Shown here: positions 9,923 through 19,673 of the stretch, piece by piece
Position numbering within the stretch: position 1 is the stretch's first letter
Layout: every line of letters starts with the position of its first letter
Origin: Acidimicrobiia bacterium
GTDB lineage: Bacteria; Actinomycetota; Acidimicrobiia; Acidimicrobiales; AC-14
DNA: 64,000 nt
Direction of reading: 5' to 3'
Assembly (NCBI GenBank): GCA_023265045.1
Contig: JAHFUQ010000002.1
Location: 1 to 64,000, forward strand
Notes under the pieces: model-generated
The model's database searches: none
What the model saw: only the letters and a program-made list of their open reading frames with translations
What the model was told of the DNA's origin: nothing
Made by a program: the position numbers and the translations under genes

Positions 9923-11089
9923 TCACCGGCGCTTCTCTCCTCGTAGGTCGAAGGCCACTTTCACTGCGCCGCGGCGGCCGGCGTTGGCGGCGTGTTCGAT
10001 GGCTTCACGGTAGCGGTCGAGCGGGTAGGTAGCCGTGACCAGGCGCTCCAAGCGGGCCTCGGTGACCAGCTCGAAGGCCATCTCGAAGGTGGACCGGCCG
10101 GAGGGTTCGCGGCCGTACGCGTAGGACCCGCGCAAGGTGATCTGGCGCTGCCAGAGCGGCGTGAGGTCGACGGTGACCGTCGACGGCATGCCCAGCAGCA
10201 CGACCAGGCCGCCCGGGCGCACGACGGCCCAATCTTCGGCCACCGACGCCTCGGTGCCCACGCAGTCGATCACCACGTCGGCGCCCCCCGAGAGCCGGCC
10301 GCCGACGCGCAGCGACCCGGTGGTCCGCCGCACCGCCCGCCGGGTCTCGTCCGCTCCCACGACAACATCGGCGCCCAGCTCCGACGCCAACCGGCGCTGC
10401 TCGGGGTGTTTGGCGACGGCCAGCACGGTGCCCGGCGTCGAGAACCGCCGCAGGGCAGCGATGGTGCACAGGCCGAGGGTGCCGGCGCCGAGGACCAGCA
10501 CCGTGCCGCCGTTGACCGCCCCGGCGCCGTGGATCGCGCACGCGGCGGGCTCCACCATCACCGCGGCCTCGTCGCTCATACCCTCGGGGACGGCGTGGAG
10601 CTGGCTCTCGTGGGCCACCAAGCCGGTCGACCACCCGCCCCCGGTGTCGGTGCAGTACCCGATCTGCAGCCCGGGCTCGATGGACCCGAACGAGATCCGC
10701 TCGCAGCAGTCGTGTCGACCTGTCGCGCAGGCGGCGCACCGCGGCTGCACCCCCCGCGCCACGCACCCCAGCACCGGCTCGAGCACAACCCGCTGGGAGG
10801 CGTCGCCGTCCAGCTCGCCGACAACCTCGTGGCCAGGCACGAACGGGAACGACACGACCGGCTCGAAGTAGCGCGACACGTGGCCGTCGATGGTCGCCAG
10901 GTCGGACCCGCATATGCCCGCGAGCCGGGGACGCACCCGGCGCCATCCCGGCCCGGGCAGCGGCGGCTCGTCGATCTCGGTCAATGTCAGCGGCCCCACC
11001 CGCGCCCCCAGCCCGGGCGCCAGCGATCCCGCGACCCACGCCGCCGCGTACCGCGGCAGCGACCGTTCGAACCGCAGGGCGCGGGTCAT
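9923..11089 (-). CDS. Zinc-dependent alcohol dehydrogenase (MDR family)
   Basis: GICGSDLATIDGH, PFVPGHEVVGE, VLVLGAGTLGLCTIAALRRF; ATGA overlap with the upstream CDS at 11086-11089. Confidence 0.9.
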   Translation of the reverse strand: MTRALRFERSLPRYAAAWVAGSLAPGLGARVGPLTLTEIDEPPLPGPGWRRVRPRLAGICGSDLATIDGHVSRYFEPVVSFPFVPGHEVVGELDGDASQRVVLEPVLGCVARGVQPRCAACATGRHDCCERISFGSIEPGLQIGYCTDTGGGWSTGLVAHESQLHAVPEGMSDEAAVMVEPAACAIHGAGAVNGGTVLVLGAGTLGLCTIAALRRFSTPGTVLAVAKHPEQRRLASELGADVVVGADETRRAVRRTTGSLRVGGRLSGGADVVIDCVGTEASVAEDWAVVRPGGLVVLLGMPSTVTVDLTPLWQRQITLRGSYAYGREPSGRSTFEMAFELVTEARLERLVTATYPLDRYREAIEHAANAGRRGAVKVAFDLRGEKRR

Positions 11090-13446
11090 ACCCGCTCCGC
11101 CCGGTCGCCGCGGAGGCGGCCCCGCAGGTCCACCGGGCGCGGCGCCAACGGCAGCGGGGGGCGCAGCGGCCCGGCCGGGGCCTTGGTCCACTGCTCCACG
11201 TGCCAGCCCCGCTTGCGGGCGATGGCGGCCAGCTTCGGTTCGGCGTTGACGGCCACAGGGAACCCGACCGCCTCCAGCATGGGGAGGTCGCTGGCCGAGT
11301 CGGCGTAGGCGACCGACTCCGACATCAGCAAGTCGCGTGCCGCCGCATATTCGGCCATGACCAGGGCCCGGGCCTCGCCCGTCGGCGGGACGTCGACCAG
11401 CTCGCCGGTGAGCTTGCCGTCCTTCTCGGCCATCGTCGCGCACACCACGTCGTCGAACAGCGGCCGCAGCGGCTCGATGGCGAAGTCAAGCGCCCCCGTG
11501 ATGAGGACGGTCTTGGTGCCCGCCCGGCGGTGCTCGCGCACCCGGCGGAACCCGGCCGGGAACGACTTGGTGAGCAGGAGGTCGCTGAACAGCTCCCACG
11601 CGTCCTCCCGCAGGCGGGCCACCGTCGCGCCTTCGTACCGCCGGTAGAAGTGGCGCAGGAAGTCGCCCCGGTCCTTGCGGTCCAGCGCCCACAGGCTGGG
11701 CGCGGCGCGCAGCATGCGGGCCACGAAGCGCGTGCGCTCCTCGTCGGGCATGCGGCGGGTGGCGAGCCATGCGTACGACTCGACGACGTTGGACGCGATC
11801 AGGGTGTTCTCGAGGTCGAAGGCGGCGAAGTGCCGTTCGGGCGAGAGGACGGCGCGGCGGGTGCGTTCCTCGCGTGACAACCCTTCCCGCTTGGCGCCCG
11901 AAGTCCGCACCCGAGCCTGCTTGACGATGGACGGCATGTGGATCGTCTGGACGTAGCGGGCCCAGTCGATGACAGCGGTGTCGAAGGCGAACTCGGCCTG
12001 GTCCGCCTCGTCGAGCCCGTCCCACAACGCCCGCAGGCGAGCGTCGTCGAAGATCGCCTCGGTCTCCGCGTACGCGCCGTAGAGCTTGACGTAGCCGCGG
12101 GCCCGCTCGGCGTCGCTGCGCTTCTCCTCGACCCGTCCGCTGACCTCGGCCCGCTCGCCCCTGATGGGCAAGGCGCCGAGCGCCCTCTCGGCGCCCTTGA
12201 GGAGCTTGATGCCCTGCTCCAGCTGGCGCTGCACCCGCCCCCGCCCGCCGAAGGACCATTTGGGGACGACGATGGGCTGCCCGCGCGTGTCGTACAGCGG
12301 GTGCGCGCCGAAGTACTCGCGGACGAGGTCGACCAATTCGTCGTAGCGCAACGGGTTCCGGGCGCCCGTGGCGACCTGGTAGACCTCGACATCCCCGCTT
12401 GGCGCTGGGCCCCGCGCCGCCACGGCCAACAACGCCGAGACGACGAAGTCGACCGGGATCACGTCGACCACGCTTTCGGGGATGCCGGGGAACTCCTTCA
12501 GCAGGCCCCGGCCGTACGAGATGATCACCGGCTCGGCCATGCGGAAGCCGCGGATCCAGCCCGGGTGCGGGTCCGCCCACGCCGACTCGATGATCGACGG
12601 ACGGACGATCGTGAGGGGTACGTCGCCGCGCGTCTCGACCGCGGCCCGTTCGGCCAGCGCCTTGGTGTAGGCGTAGGCGTCTGGCCACCCCAGCGTCTGC
12701 GCCCGCGCCCGGCCCATTTCGACCAAGCGGTCGGCGACCCACTGTTCGCGCAGGCGCTCGGCCTTGGTGGCGAGCAGCGGAGGACCGGCGGCGCCCAGCT
12801 CTTGGCGCGCCTCCTTGGCGAACTGCTCCAGCAACTCGGGACGGCGGCTCTCGGCCTCGCTGTCGCCCCGAGCCCGGCGGGCGGCGTCGACCTCGCCGCG
12901 CCAGGCCACGTCGGTCGAGAACGGCGTCTCCGAGAGCACCGCCTCCGGCGCCCGGCCTCGGCGGGTCCCCGCCACATAGGCGGTCGAGACGGCGACCAGG
13001 TGCGGCGTCGCGCCCGCCTCGTTCAACACGTCGAGGACCCGTTTGGACCCGAGGAGGTTGACCTCGACGGCCCGGTCCAGGGGAGCGTCGAAGCTCACCA
13101 GGGCGGCGGAATGGATGACCGTGTCGCAGCCGGCCAGGGCGGCGCGGCCCTCGTCGTCCAGGCCCAGCCCGTCGACGGCCACGTCGCCGGCGATGACCTG
13201 AACGCGGGAGGCGATCTCGGCGTCGAACCGGTCGCCCAGCGCGGCCTTCAGCCGGGCGAACGCGTCGTTGCCGAAGATCTCCCGTCTGGCCCGCTGAGCC
13301 GGCGTGGTGCGCCGCCCGGCGCGGACGACGAGCACGAGCTGGCAGCCGGGCACGGCCCGCAGCAGACGCTCGACCAACGCCGTGCCGAGGAAGCCGGTGG
13401 CCCCCGTAATCGCGACTCGTCGCCCGTTCAGGGTGTCCTGGATCAC
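11086..13446 (-). CDS. SDR (fatty acyl reductase/thioester-reductase-like) fused to HAD-IB hydrolase
   Basis: RRVAITGATGFLGTALVERLL, YAYTKALAE; C-terminal HFAAFDLENTLIASNVVESYAWLA and SESVAYADSASDLPMLEAVGFPVAVN HAD motifs. Start GTG 13446 or 13470. Confidence 0.85.
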   Translation of the reverse strand: MIQDTLNGRRVAITGATGFLGTALVERLLRAVPGCQLVLVVRAGRRTTPAQRARREIFGNDAFARLKAALGDRFDAEIASRVQVIAGDVAVDGLGLDDEGRAALAGCDTVIHSAALVSFDAPLDRAVEVNLLGSKRVLDVLNEAGATPHLVAVSTAYVAGTRRGRAPEAVLSETPFSTDVAWRGEVDAARRARGDSEAESRRPELLEQFAKEARQELGAAGPPLLATKAERLREQWVADRLVEMGRARAQTLGWPDAYAYTKALAERAAVETRGDVPLTIVRPSIIESAWADPHPGWIRGFRMAEPVIISYGRGLLKEFPGIPESVVDVIPVDFVVSALLAVAARGPAPSGDVEVYQVATGARNPLRYDELVDLVREYFGAHPLYDTRGQPIVVPKWSFGGRGRVQRQLEQGIKLLKGAERALGALPIRGERAEVSGRVEEKRSDAERARGYVKLYGAYAETEAIFDDARLRALWDGLDEADQAEFAFDTAVIDWARYVQTIHMPSIVKQARVRTSGAKREGLSREERTRRAVLSPERHFAAFDLENTLIASNVVESYAWLATRRMPDEERTRFVARMLRAAPSLWALDRKDRGDFLRHFYRRYEGATVARLREDAWELFSDLLLTKSFPAGFRRVREHRRAGTKTVLITGALDFAIEPLRPLFDDVVCATMAEKDGKLTGELVDVPPTGEARALVMAEYAAARDLLMSESVAYADSASDLPMLEAVGFPVAVNAEPKLAAIARKRGWHVEQWTKAPAGPLRPPLPLAPRPVDLRGRLRGDRAERV

Positions 13447-13492
13447 TCCCGCATCTCTAGCAGGACCCACCGCAGCCCGTCGGCGTTACATA

Positions 13493-15028
13493 ATGGCGGG
13501 CTTGGAGGGGACCCGGCGGGGATGGGGTCGGCTGGTTCTAGCCGGCGCGCTCCTGAACGCGTCCCCTGCCGCCTGCACGACCAGGCTGGCGAGCGAAGAG
13601 GCGATCTCGGCCACCACCTCCACCACTCAGCTCGCCACGCCCTCGACATCGGCGGCGACATCGGCGGCTACATCGGCGGCGACCGCGAGCGCCCCTCCGC
13701 CCGCGGCGGTCCGGGCCGCCGCCACCCCGGCGCCCGTCGTTCCCGGCCTGCTCACCTTCCGCGGCAACGCCACCCGTACCTACTACGGCCAGGGACCGGT
13801 GCCGGCGGCGCCGAGCGTCCTGCGCCGGTTCCCCGACCAGCCGATGTGCTCGGACTCGCTCGACTACGGCGTCGTCCTGAAGTGGTGCGGGACGGGCTGG
13901 ACCGGCCAGCCCGCCGTCTTCGAGCGCCAGGGCAAGACGTGGCTGGTCTTCGGGGCGTACGACGGGGCGGTGCACTTCCTCGACGCCGACACGGGCCAGC
14001 GCCTCCTCGCCGACTTCCCCACCGGGGACCTCATCAAGGGGTCGGTCACCGTCGACCCCGACGGGTACCCGCTGATCTACATCGGCTCCCGCGACAACTA
14101 CCTCCGGGTCATCGCCCTCGACCGGCCCGCCCCGACCGAACTGTGGAAGCTGAACGCCTACGCCGTCAGCCCGACGCTGTGGAACGACGACTGGGACGGC
14201 TCGCCTCTCGTGAAGGACGACTACCTCTTCGAGGGCGGCGAGAACAGCCAGCTGCACATCGTCAAGCTTCACCGGGCCTACGGCGCCGACGGCAAGGTCA
14301 CCGTGGCCCCCGAACTCGTCTTCCATGCCCCCGGTTGGGACGACGAGCTCCTTGCCGACGTGGGCGACGGCGACGTCTCGATCGAAAGCTCGGTCGCTCT
14401 CTTCGGCAACACCCTGTACTTCGCCAACTCCGGCGGCCTGGTGCAGGGGTGGGACATCTCCGGCCTCAAAGACGGCGTCGCGCCCACCCGCACGTTCCGG
14501 TTCTGGACCGGCGACGACACCGACGCCACCGTTGTCGTCGACAACGAGGGAATGCTCTACGTCGCGTCCGAATGGGAACGCCACAACACGCGGTCCCGCC
14601 AGGTGGGCCAGATCATCAAACTCGACCCCCGGCGGGAGCGGCCGCTGGTGTGGTCGATTGCGGACCAGGGGACCGGGGACGAGGACGCCGGTGTCTGGGC
14701 CACGCCCGCGCTCTACCGAGACCTCGTCATCGTCCCGACCAACGGCGGCCGGCTCCTTGGCATCGACCGCCAGACCGGCGCCATCCGGTGGACGAAGGCG
14801 CTGGCCGACCCGACGTGGCAGTCACCCGTGGTGGTCGACGCGGTGCTCATCCAGGGGGACTGCAACGGCGTCCTGCACGCTTACGACCTCGCGAACACCG
14901 CGATCGACCCGCCCGAGCTGTGGACGCTGCGGCTGGGCGGGTGCATCGAGTCGACGCCCGCCGTCTGGAAGGGCCGGATCTACGTCGGCACCCGCGCCGG
15001 GTTCGTCCTCACCGCCGGCGACCGGTGA
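13493..15028 (+). CDS. PQQ-like beta-propeller repeat secreted/lipoprotein
   Basis: MAGLEGTRRGWGRLVLAGALLNASPAAC signal/lipobox; TWLVFGAYDGAVHFLDADTGQRLL and GGRLLGIDRQTGAIRWTKAL repeats. Confidence 0.8.
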   Translation: MAGLEGTRRGWGRLVLAGALLNASPAACTTRLASEEAISATTSTTQLATPSTSAATSAATSAATASAPPPAAVRAAATPAPVVPGLLTFRGNATRTYYGQGPVPAAPSVLRRFPDQPMCSDSLDYGVVLKWCGTGWTGQPAVFERQGKTWLVFGAYDGAVHFLDADTGQRLLADFPTGDLIKGSVTVDPDGYPLIYIGSRDNYLRVIALDRPAPTELWKLNAYAVSPTLWNDDWDGSPLVKDDYLFEGGENSQLHIVKLHRAYGADGKVTVAPELVFHAPGWDDELLADVGDGDVSIESSVALFGNTLYFANSGGLVQGWDISGLKDGVAPTRTFRFWTGDDTDATVVVDNEGMLYVASEWERHNTRSRQVGQIIKLDPRRERPLVWSIADQGTGDEDAGVWATPALYRDLVIVPTNGGRLLGIDRQTGAIRWTKALADPTWQSPVVVDAVLIQGDCNGVLHAYDLANTAIDPPELWTLRLGGCIESTPAVWKGRIYVGTRAGFVLTAGDR

Positions 15029-16642
15029 TCACGCGGCGGGGGCAGGCGTGCGGTCGCGCCGCGACAGCAGGAAGACGACCCCCATCGCCAGGCCCATGCC
15101 GATGGCGATGCCAGCGGCGATGAGGATCGGGCTCGGCACGCCGGAGTCCTTCTTCTTGGCGGCCCCGAAGGCGGCGTCGTCGAACACGATCGTGGCGAAG
15201 TAGGTGTCGTCGGCCGAGGCCGCGTTGAGGCCGTTGCGGCTGTCCTGCCAGGTGATGTAGGCGGCGTCGTCGGTGGAGGCGAGGCTCAGGGGGCCGTGGA
15301 CGTGGTTGTTGTTCGACCACACGCCGTAGTTGCGGTCGATGATCCGGTCGTTGACCTTGAGCTCCTTCGACCACGTCTTGCCGGCGTCGGTGGAGTACCG
15401 GTGGTAGATGTCCTGCATGCCGCCGCAGTTGCCGCCGGGGCAGTCTCCTTCCGGGGCCGGGCTGTTGCGGAAGTCGTACCACGCGATGTCGATGCGGCCG
15501 TTGGGCGCGACGGCGAGACCCGGGTCGTAGTGCTGGACGTTGACCAGCGCCGAGTCGGTGTTGATCACTTGCCGGTCGGTCCAGGTCTTGCCTGAGTCGT
15601 AGGACGCCCGGAAGTAGATGTCGCGGTCGTCCGCGGGGCGGACGGCACGCGGGTTGGGGTTGCCGTACCAGGTCACGTACAGGTTGTTGTTGGCCGGGTC
15701 GGCCCTGAGGGCCCACTTCCGGTCGAAGGAGAAGCCGGCGTTGCCCTGGTCGACCTCGTTGGCGTCGGTCCACGTGGCGCCGTGGTCAGACGAGGCGCGG
15801 TGGAGCACGGTGCGGATCGGCGCCGGCGCGGCGGGGTCAGTGCCCGCCGGCACCCGGCCGCGGCCGGGGAAGACGACGTGGACGACGCCCTTGCCGTCGA
15901 CCGCGGGGCGGGCGTCGTAGGACCCTTGGGGGTCGCCCTCGCGCAGGCTGAACGGCTTGGCGAAGGTCTTGCCGCCGTCGGACGACGAGGCGATGAGGGC
16001 CTTGTTGCCGGAAGGGTTGTCGTCGTTGGTGTGGAACTGCATCCACGAGACGTAGACGAACCGCGGGTCGTTGGGGTCGACGGCCACCCACGGGCGGTCG
16101 TTGCGCTTGAGCCCGCGGTCGGCTTCGGGGGCCTCCGGCGCGTCCCACACCTTGACGGTCGTGAACGTGGCGCCGTCGTCGTTCGACTTGGCCAGGAAGA
16201 CGTGCATGGGCCGGTCCGGCTTCGGCAGGTTGCTGAAGCGGGGGTCGTTGGCCTGGAAGGCCATGTAAAGGACCCCGTTCTTGTCGTACGCCATGGTGTG
16301 GTCGATGTTTGAGTCCGGGTTGCCGCACGCGTCGACCCACGGCTTGGTCATGGGGTCCCCGCCCGGCTCCCAGGACCGGCCATTGGTCGTCGACCGGTAG
16401 ACGTTGAGGACCTTCTTGTTCCTGGCGTCACAGTCGGCGATCACGAGGATCCCGTTGTTCGGGTTCCGCGCGATCTGGGGCGTGGAGTACCCCCGAGTCG
16501 GGTTGGGATCGGTGCTCACCTGCACCGCCGCCGTGACCCACGGGTCCTTGGTGGCCACCGCTCCGGAGGCGCCCGGTATGACGGCCGACGCCACGATCAT
16601 CCCCGCCGCCACCGCCGTCCACGAACGCACCAATGGACGCAT
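15029..16642 (-). CDS. BNR-repeat/sialidase-like beta-propeller secreted protein with C-terminal TM
   Basis: SSDGGKTFAKPF, SYDSGKTWTDRQVI, STDAGKTWSKEL Asp-box repeats; signal peptide MRPLVRSWTAVAAGMIVASAVIPGASG. Confidence 0.85.
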   Translation of the reverse strand: MRPLVRSWTAVAAGMIVASAVIPGASGAVATKDPWVTAAVQVSTDPNPTRGYSTPQIARNPNNGILVIADCDARNKKVLNVYRSTTNGRSWEPGGDPMTKPWVDACGNPDSNIDHTMAYDKNGVLYMAFQANDPRFSNLPKPDRPMHVFLAKSNDDGATFTTVKVWDAPEAPEADRGLKRNDRPWVAVDPNDPRFVYVSWMQFHTNDDNPSGNKALIASSSDGGKTFAKPFSLREGDPQGSYDARPAVDGKGVVHVVFPGRGRVPAGTDPAAPAPIRTVLHRASSDHGATWTDANEVDQGNAGFSFDRKWALRADPANNNLYVTWYGNPNPRAVRPADDRDIYFRASYDSGKTWTDRQVINTDSALVNVQHYDPGLAVAPNGRIDIAWYDFRNSPAPEGDCPGGNCGGMQDIYHRYSTDAGKTWSKELKVNDRIIDRNYGVWSNNNHVHGPLSLASTDDAAYITWQDSRNGLNAASADDTYFATIVFDDAAFGAAKKKDSGVPSPILIAAGIAIGMGLAMGVVFLLSRRDRTPAPAA

Positions 16643-16747
16643 TTCAATCCCCCCTGCGTTGCCCACCAATGGCGCGCACGCTAGCGAACGCGCCGCCAGC
16701 GCGCCCAGGGCGCCCGGGTTGGGTGTCACGCCTGCGGCCAGGCGGCC

Positions 16748-18034
16748 GTGCGGGTGGGCTGGCGAACGGTTCCCCTGTTGCGGGCGTGGCTCCAGTTGGC
16801 TGCTGTTGCTGGTGTTGCTACCGTGCACGGAGTGGGTAGAGGGGGGCGGATCGTGGCCGGCCTGGTTACGGGCGCGCTCGCGCTGGCCGTCGTCCACGCG
16901 CCGCCGGCCGGGTCCGCCCTGCCGACCGGCGGCGCGGTCCGTTTCGACACCGACGAGGCGTCGTCGCCCGACGAAGCCCGCCTGCTGAAGCAGGTCGAGG
17001 ACTCGCTGGCCCGCAAGAAGGGCCTCGACGCCCAGATCGGCGACCTGGACAGCAAGCTGCAGACCACCCAGGGCAACCTGCGCAACGCCCGCAACGTCCT
17101 CGGTGTGGCCATGGCGCGCCAGCGGGGTGTGGAAATCAAGCTGGTCGACATCCAGCGCCAGCTCGTGGCCGCCGAGGATGGCCTGCGCGCCCAGGCGATC
17201 TCGGCCTACATCGGCCGTCCGACCGGTAGCTCGATCGCCGACCTCCTCCACACGGCCTCGATCGACCAGTTCGCGACCAAGCAGACCTACATCCGGCTCG
17301 TGGCCGAGACCCAGTCGGACCTGATCCTCGACCGCGAACACCTCCAGGACAAGAACAACGACCTGCTGGGCGAGCTCGACGCGGCTCGGGCCACGGCGCA
17401 GCGCGCCACCGACACCATCGCGGCGCAGAATGCGGCGCTGGCTGCCGACCGCAGCGCCCAGGCCGCCGCCCGCTATCAGCTCAGCGTCGAGATCGCCAAC
17501 AGCAACGACGCACTGCAGGAGATCCTTTCGCGGCGAGACGAGTTCCAGGCGCAGGCGAGGGAGCTCGAAGCGCAGTCGGCGGCCATCGCCGAGTCCCTCG
17601 GGCGCAGCACCTCGTCGTCGTCGGCGTCGAGCGCCTCATCGTCGTCCGGCGGCCGGCTCGCCGACCCGCTGCCGAGCATCAGCGTGGCCTCGAGCTACGG
17701 ATGGCGGGTACATCCGATCTACGGCGACTGGCGTCTCCACACCGGTGTCGACCTGAACGCCAACTCGGGAGCGCCCATCCGAGCCGCCGGGGACGGAACC
17801 GTCGTCAGCGCCGGTTGGCTCGGGGGGTACGGCAACGCCACCATCATCGACCACGGCGGGGGGCTGGCGACGCTCTACGGCCACCAGAGCCAGCTCCTGG
17901 TGAGCGCCGGCCAGCGCGTCAAGAAGGGCCAGGTCATCGGCAAGGTGGGCTGCACGGGAAGCTGCACCGGCCCGCACCTGCATTTCGAGGTGCGCATCAA
18001 CGGCGAGCCGGTCGACCCCATGCCGTACCTCTGA
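16748..18034 (+). CDS. M23 family metallopeptidase with N-terminal coiled coil (EnvC/RipC-like)
   Basis: YGWRVHPIYGDWRLHTGVDLNANSGAPIRAAGDGTVV...GPHLHFEVRINGEPVDPMPYL. Confidence 0.92.
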   Translation: MRVGWRTVPLLRAWLQLAAVAGVATVHGVGRGGRIVAGLVTGALALAVVHAPPAGSALPTGGAVRFDTDEASSPDEARLLKQVEDSLARKKGLDAQIGDLDSKLQTTQGNLRNARNVLGVAMARQRGVEIKLVDIQRQLVAAEDGLRAQAISAYIGRPTGSSIADLLHTASIDQFATKQTYIRLVAETQSDLILDREHLQDKNNDLLGELDAARATAQRATDTIAAQNAALAADRSAQAAARYQLSVEIANSNDALQEILSRRDEFQAQARELEAQSAAIAESLGRSTSSSSASSASSSSGGRLADPLPSISVASSYGWRVHPIYGDWRLHTGVDLNANSGAPIRAAGDGTVVSAGWLGGYGNATIIDHGGGLATLYGHQSQLLVSAGQRVKKGQVIGKVGCTGSCTGPHLHFEVRINGEPVDPMPYL

Positions 18035-18150
18035 CGAACCGACGAGACCTCACGGATCCCTCACAGCCGGCTCACGCCCGCGCCATGGACGGGGACGAAC
18101 CTTCATGGCGACGGGCCCGGTTGGCGGGCCGCCGAACGATGGAGGTCTCC

Positions 18151-18705
18151 ATGAAACGGGTACTTGCAGCCGTGGGCGCGTTGGGTGTGGGCGCCCTTTT
18201 GTTGTCGGCGCCGGCGGGCGCGGCGACGAGCTCGCCGGGAAGTGTGCGCGCGGGCGAGGCGTCGGGCGCGCCCGACGCGGCCAGGGTTCGATGTGACGAG
18301 GGACGGTGGCCGCTCACCGTCGAGGGCGAACCACGCAACTTCAACCCCGGCGACCCCGCCGGCTACCGGATCTGGCACGACGGGACCGGCTGGCACCTGC
18401 GCACCACCACGCCCACCGACGGCGATCACGTCTTCCGCGGCGTGATCCGGTCGGCGGACGACGTCGTCGTCGTGAACGAGGTGCGCGACGAGCCGGCCGA
18501 CATCGTGCGGTCCGAAGGACATCTCATCGCCTTCGAGTTCCACACCCACGACCACATCGACGGGCTCGACTTCCGGGTCGGTTGCACCGACCACGTGAGC
18601 TTCAACCTGCAGGCCAACGGGGCGCAGGTCCCGGCGGCGCGCATCTGGCTGGGCAAGGTGGGACGGGCGCCGGGCAACCCCTTCACCGTCTTCCGGGGTC
18701 GCTGA
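18151..18705 (+). CDS. Secreted hypothetical protein
   Basis: Signal peptide MKRVLAAVGALGVGALLLSAPAGAA; mature region lacks a recognised family. Confidence 0.65.
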   Translation: MKRVLAAVGALGVGALLLSAPAGAATSSPGSVRAGEASGAPDAARVRCDEGRWPLTVEGEPRNFNPGDPAGYRIWHDGTGWHLRTTTPTDGDHVFRGVIRSADDVVVVNEVRDEPADIVRSEGHLIAFEFHTHDHIDGLDFRVGCTDHVSFNLQANGAQVPAARIWLGKVGRAPGNPFTVFRGR

Positions 18706-18745
18706 CGCGGCTGAGGCGCCGCCGCTCAGGCCAGACTGAGCGGCG

Positions 18746-19666
18746 GTGCCGAACGACGACTACCTGTACCGCCTCTTTCGCAAGATCGGGCTTTCGGATT
18801 TTGGCGCTGACACCGTCGCCGCGGTGATCCGAGGCCCGGTCTCGATCCTGGTCATCGTCCTTGCCGCAGCGGTGGTCTCGCGCTTCGCCGGCCGGCTGGT
18901 GCGACGGTCCGTGCAGGGCCTGGTCGTCCGGTCGCGTGGGGAGAGCGCCCACCTCGCCAAGCGGGCGGAAACGCTGTCGGGGGTGGCGGCCAGCCTGGTG
19001 CGCATTGCGGTCTGGACGATCGCGGCGCTCCTTGTCATCGACAAGATGGGCGTCAACCCCGGCCCCGCCCTGGCTGGCGCCAGCATCGTCGGCGTGGCCG
19101 TCGGTTTCGGCGCCCAAAGCCTGGTCAAGGACTTTCTTTCCGGCTTCTTCGTGCTCGCCGAGGACCAGTTCGGCGTGGGCGACGTGATCACCGTGAGCGA
19201 TGTCACGGGCACCGTCGAGGAGGTGAACCTCCGGGTCACGCGGTTGCGGGCCAACGATGGGACGGTGTGGTTCGTGCCCAACGGCGAGATGCGCAAAGTC
19301 GGCAACGCGGCCAAGGAGTGGTCGCGTGCGATCGTCGACGTGACCATCCCCATCGTGGCTGACGTCGCCGTCTCGATGGCGGCGATCTCGGACGAGGCCG
19401 AGCGGCTGGCCGCCGATGCCAGCTGGAGCGAGCTTGTCATCGAAGCGCCCGATGTGCTCGGGGTCGAGTCGATAACGGTGGACGGAGTCACCATCCGCGT
19501 GCAGGTGAAGACGCAGGCCGCGAAACACGGCCGCGTTGCCCGCGAGCTGCGTTCGCGCATCGGCGCCCGTCTCCACCGCGACGGGATCGTGCCGGTGCGC
19601 ACCGCGACGGCGGCGCCGTCCCCACCCGATGGCGATGTCAGGGAGGGGTCTGAGGGTCAGCCATAG
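18746..19666 (+). CDS. Mechanosensitive ion channel (MscS family)
   Basis: GASIVGVAVGFGAQSLVKDFLSGFFVLAEDQFGVGDVITV. Confidence 0.92.
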   Translation: MPNDDYLYRLFRKIGLSDFGADTVAAVIRGPVSILVIVLAAAVVSRFAGRLVRRSVQGLVVRSRGESAHLAKRAETLSGVAASLVRIAVWTIAALLVIDKMGVNPGPALAGASIVGVAVGFGAQSLVKDFLSGFFVLAEDQFGVGDVITVSDVTGTVEEVNLRVTRLRANDGTVWFVPNGEMRKVGNAAKEWSRAIVDVTIPIVADVAVSMAAISDEAERLAADASWSELVIEAPDVLGVESITVDGVTIRVQVKTQAAKHGRVARELRSRIGARLHRDGIVPVRTATAAPSPPDGDVREGSEGQP

Positions 19667-19673
19667 TGGGGGC

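Noticed and set aside
11938-15123. 1061-aa plus-strand ORF spanning two genes
   Set aside because: Overlaps SDR-HAD antisense and the PQQ-repeat gene out of frame; no plausible domains.
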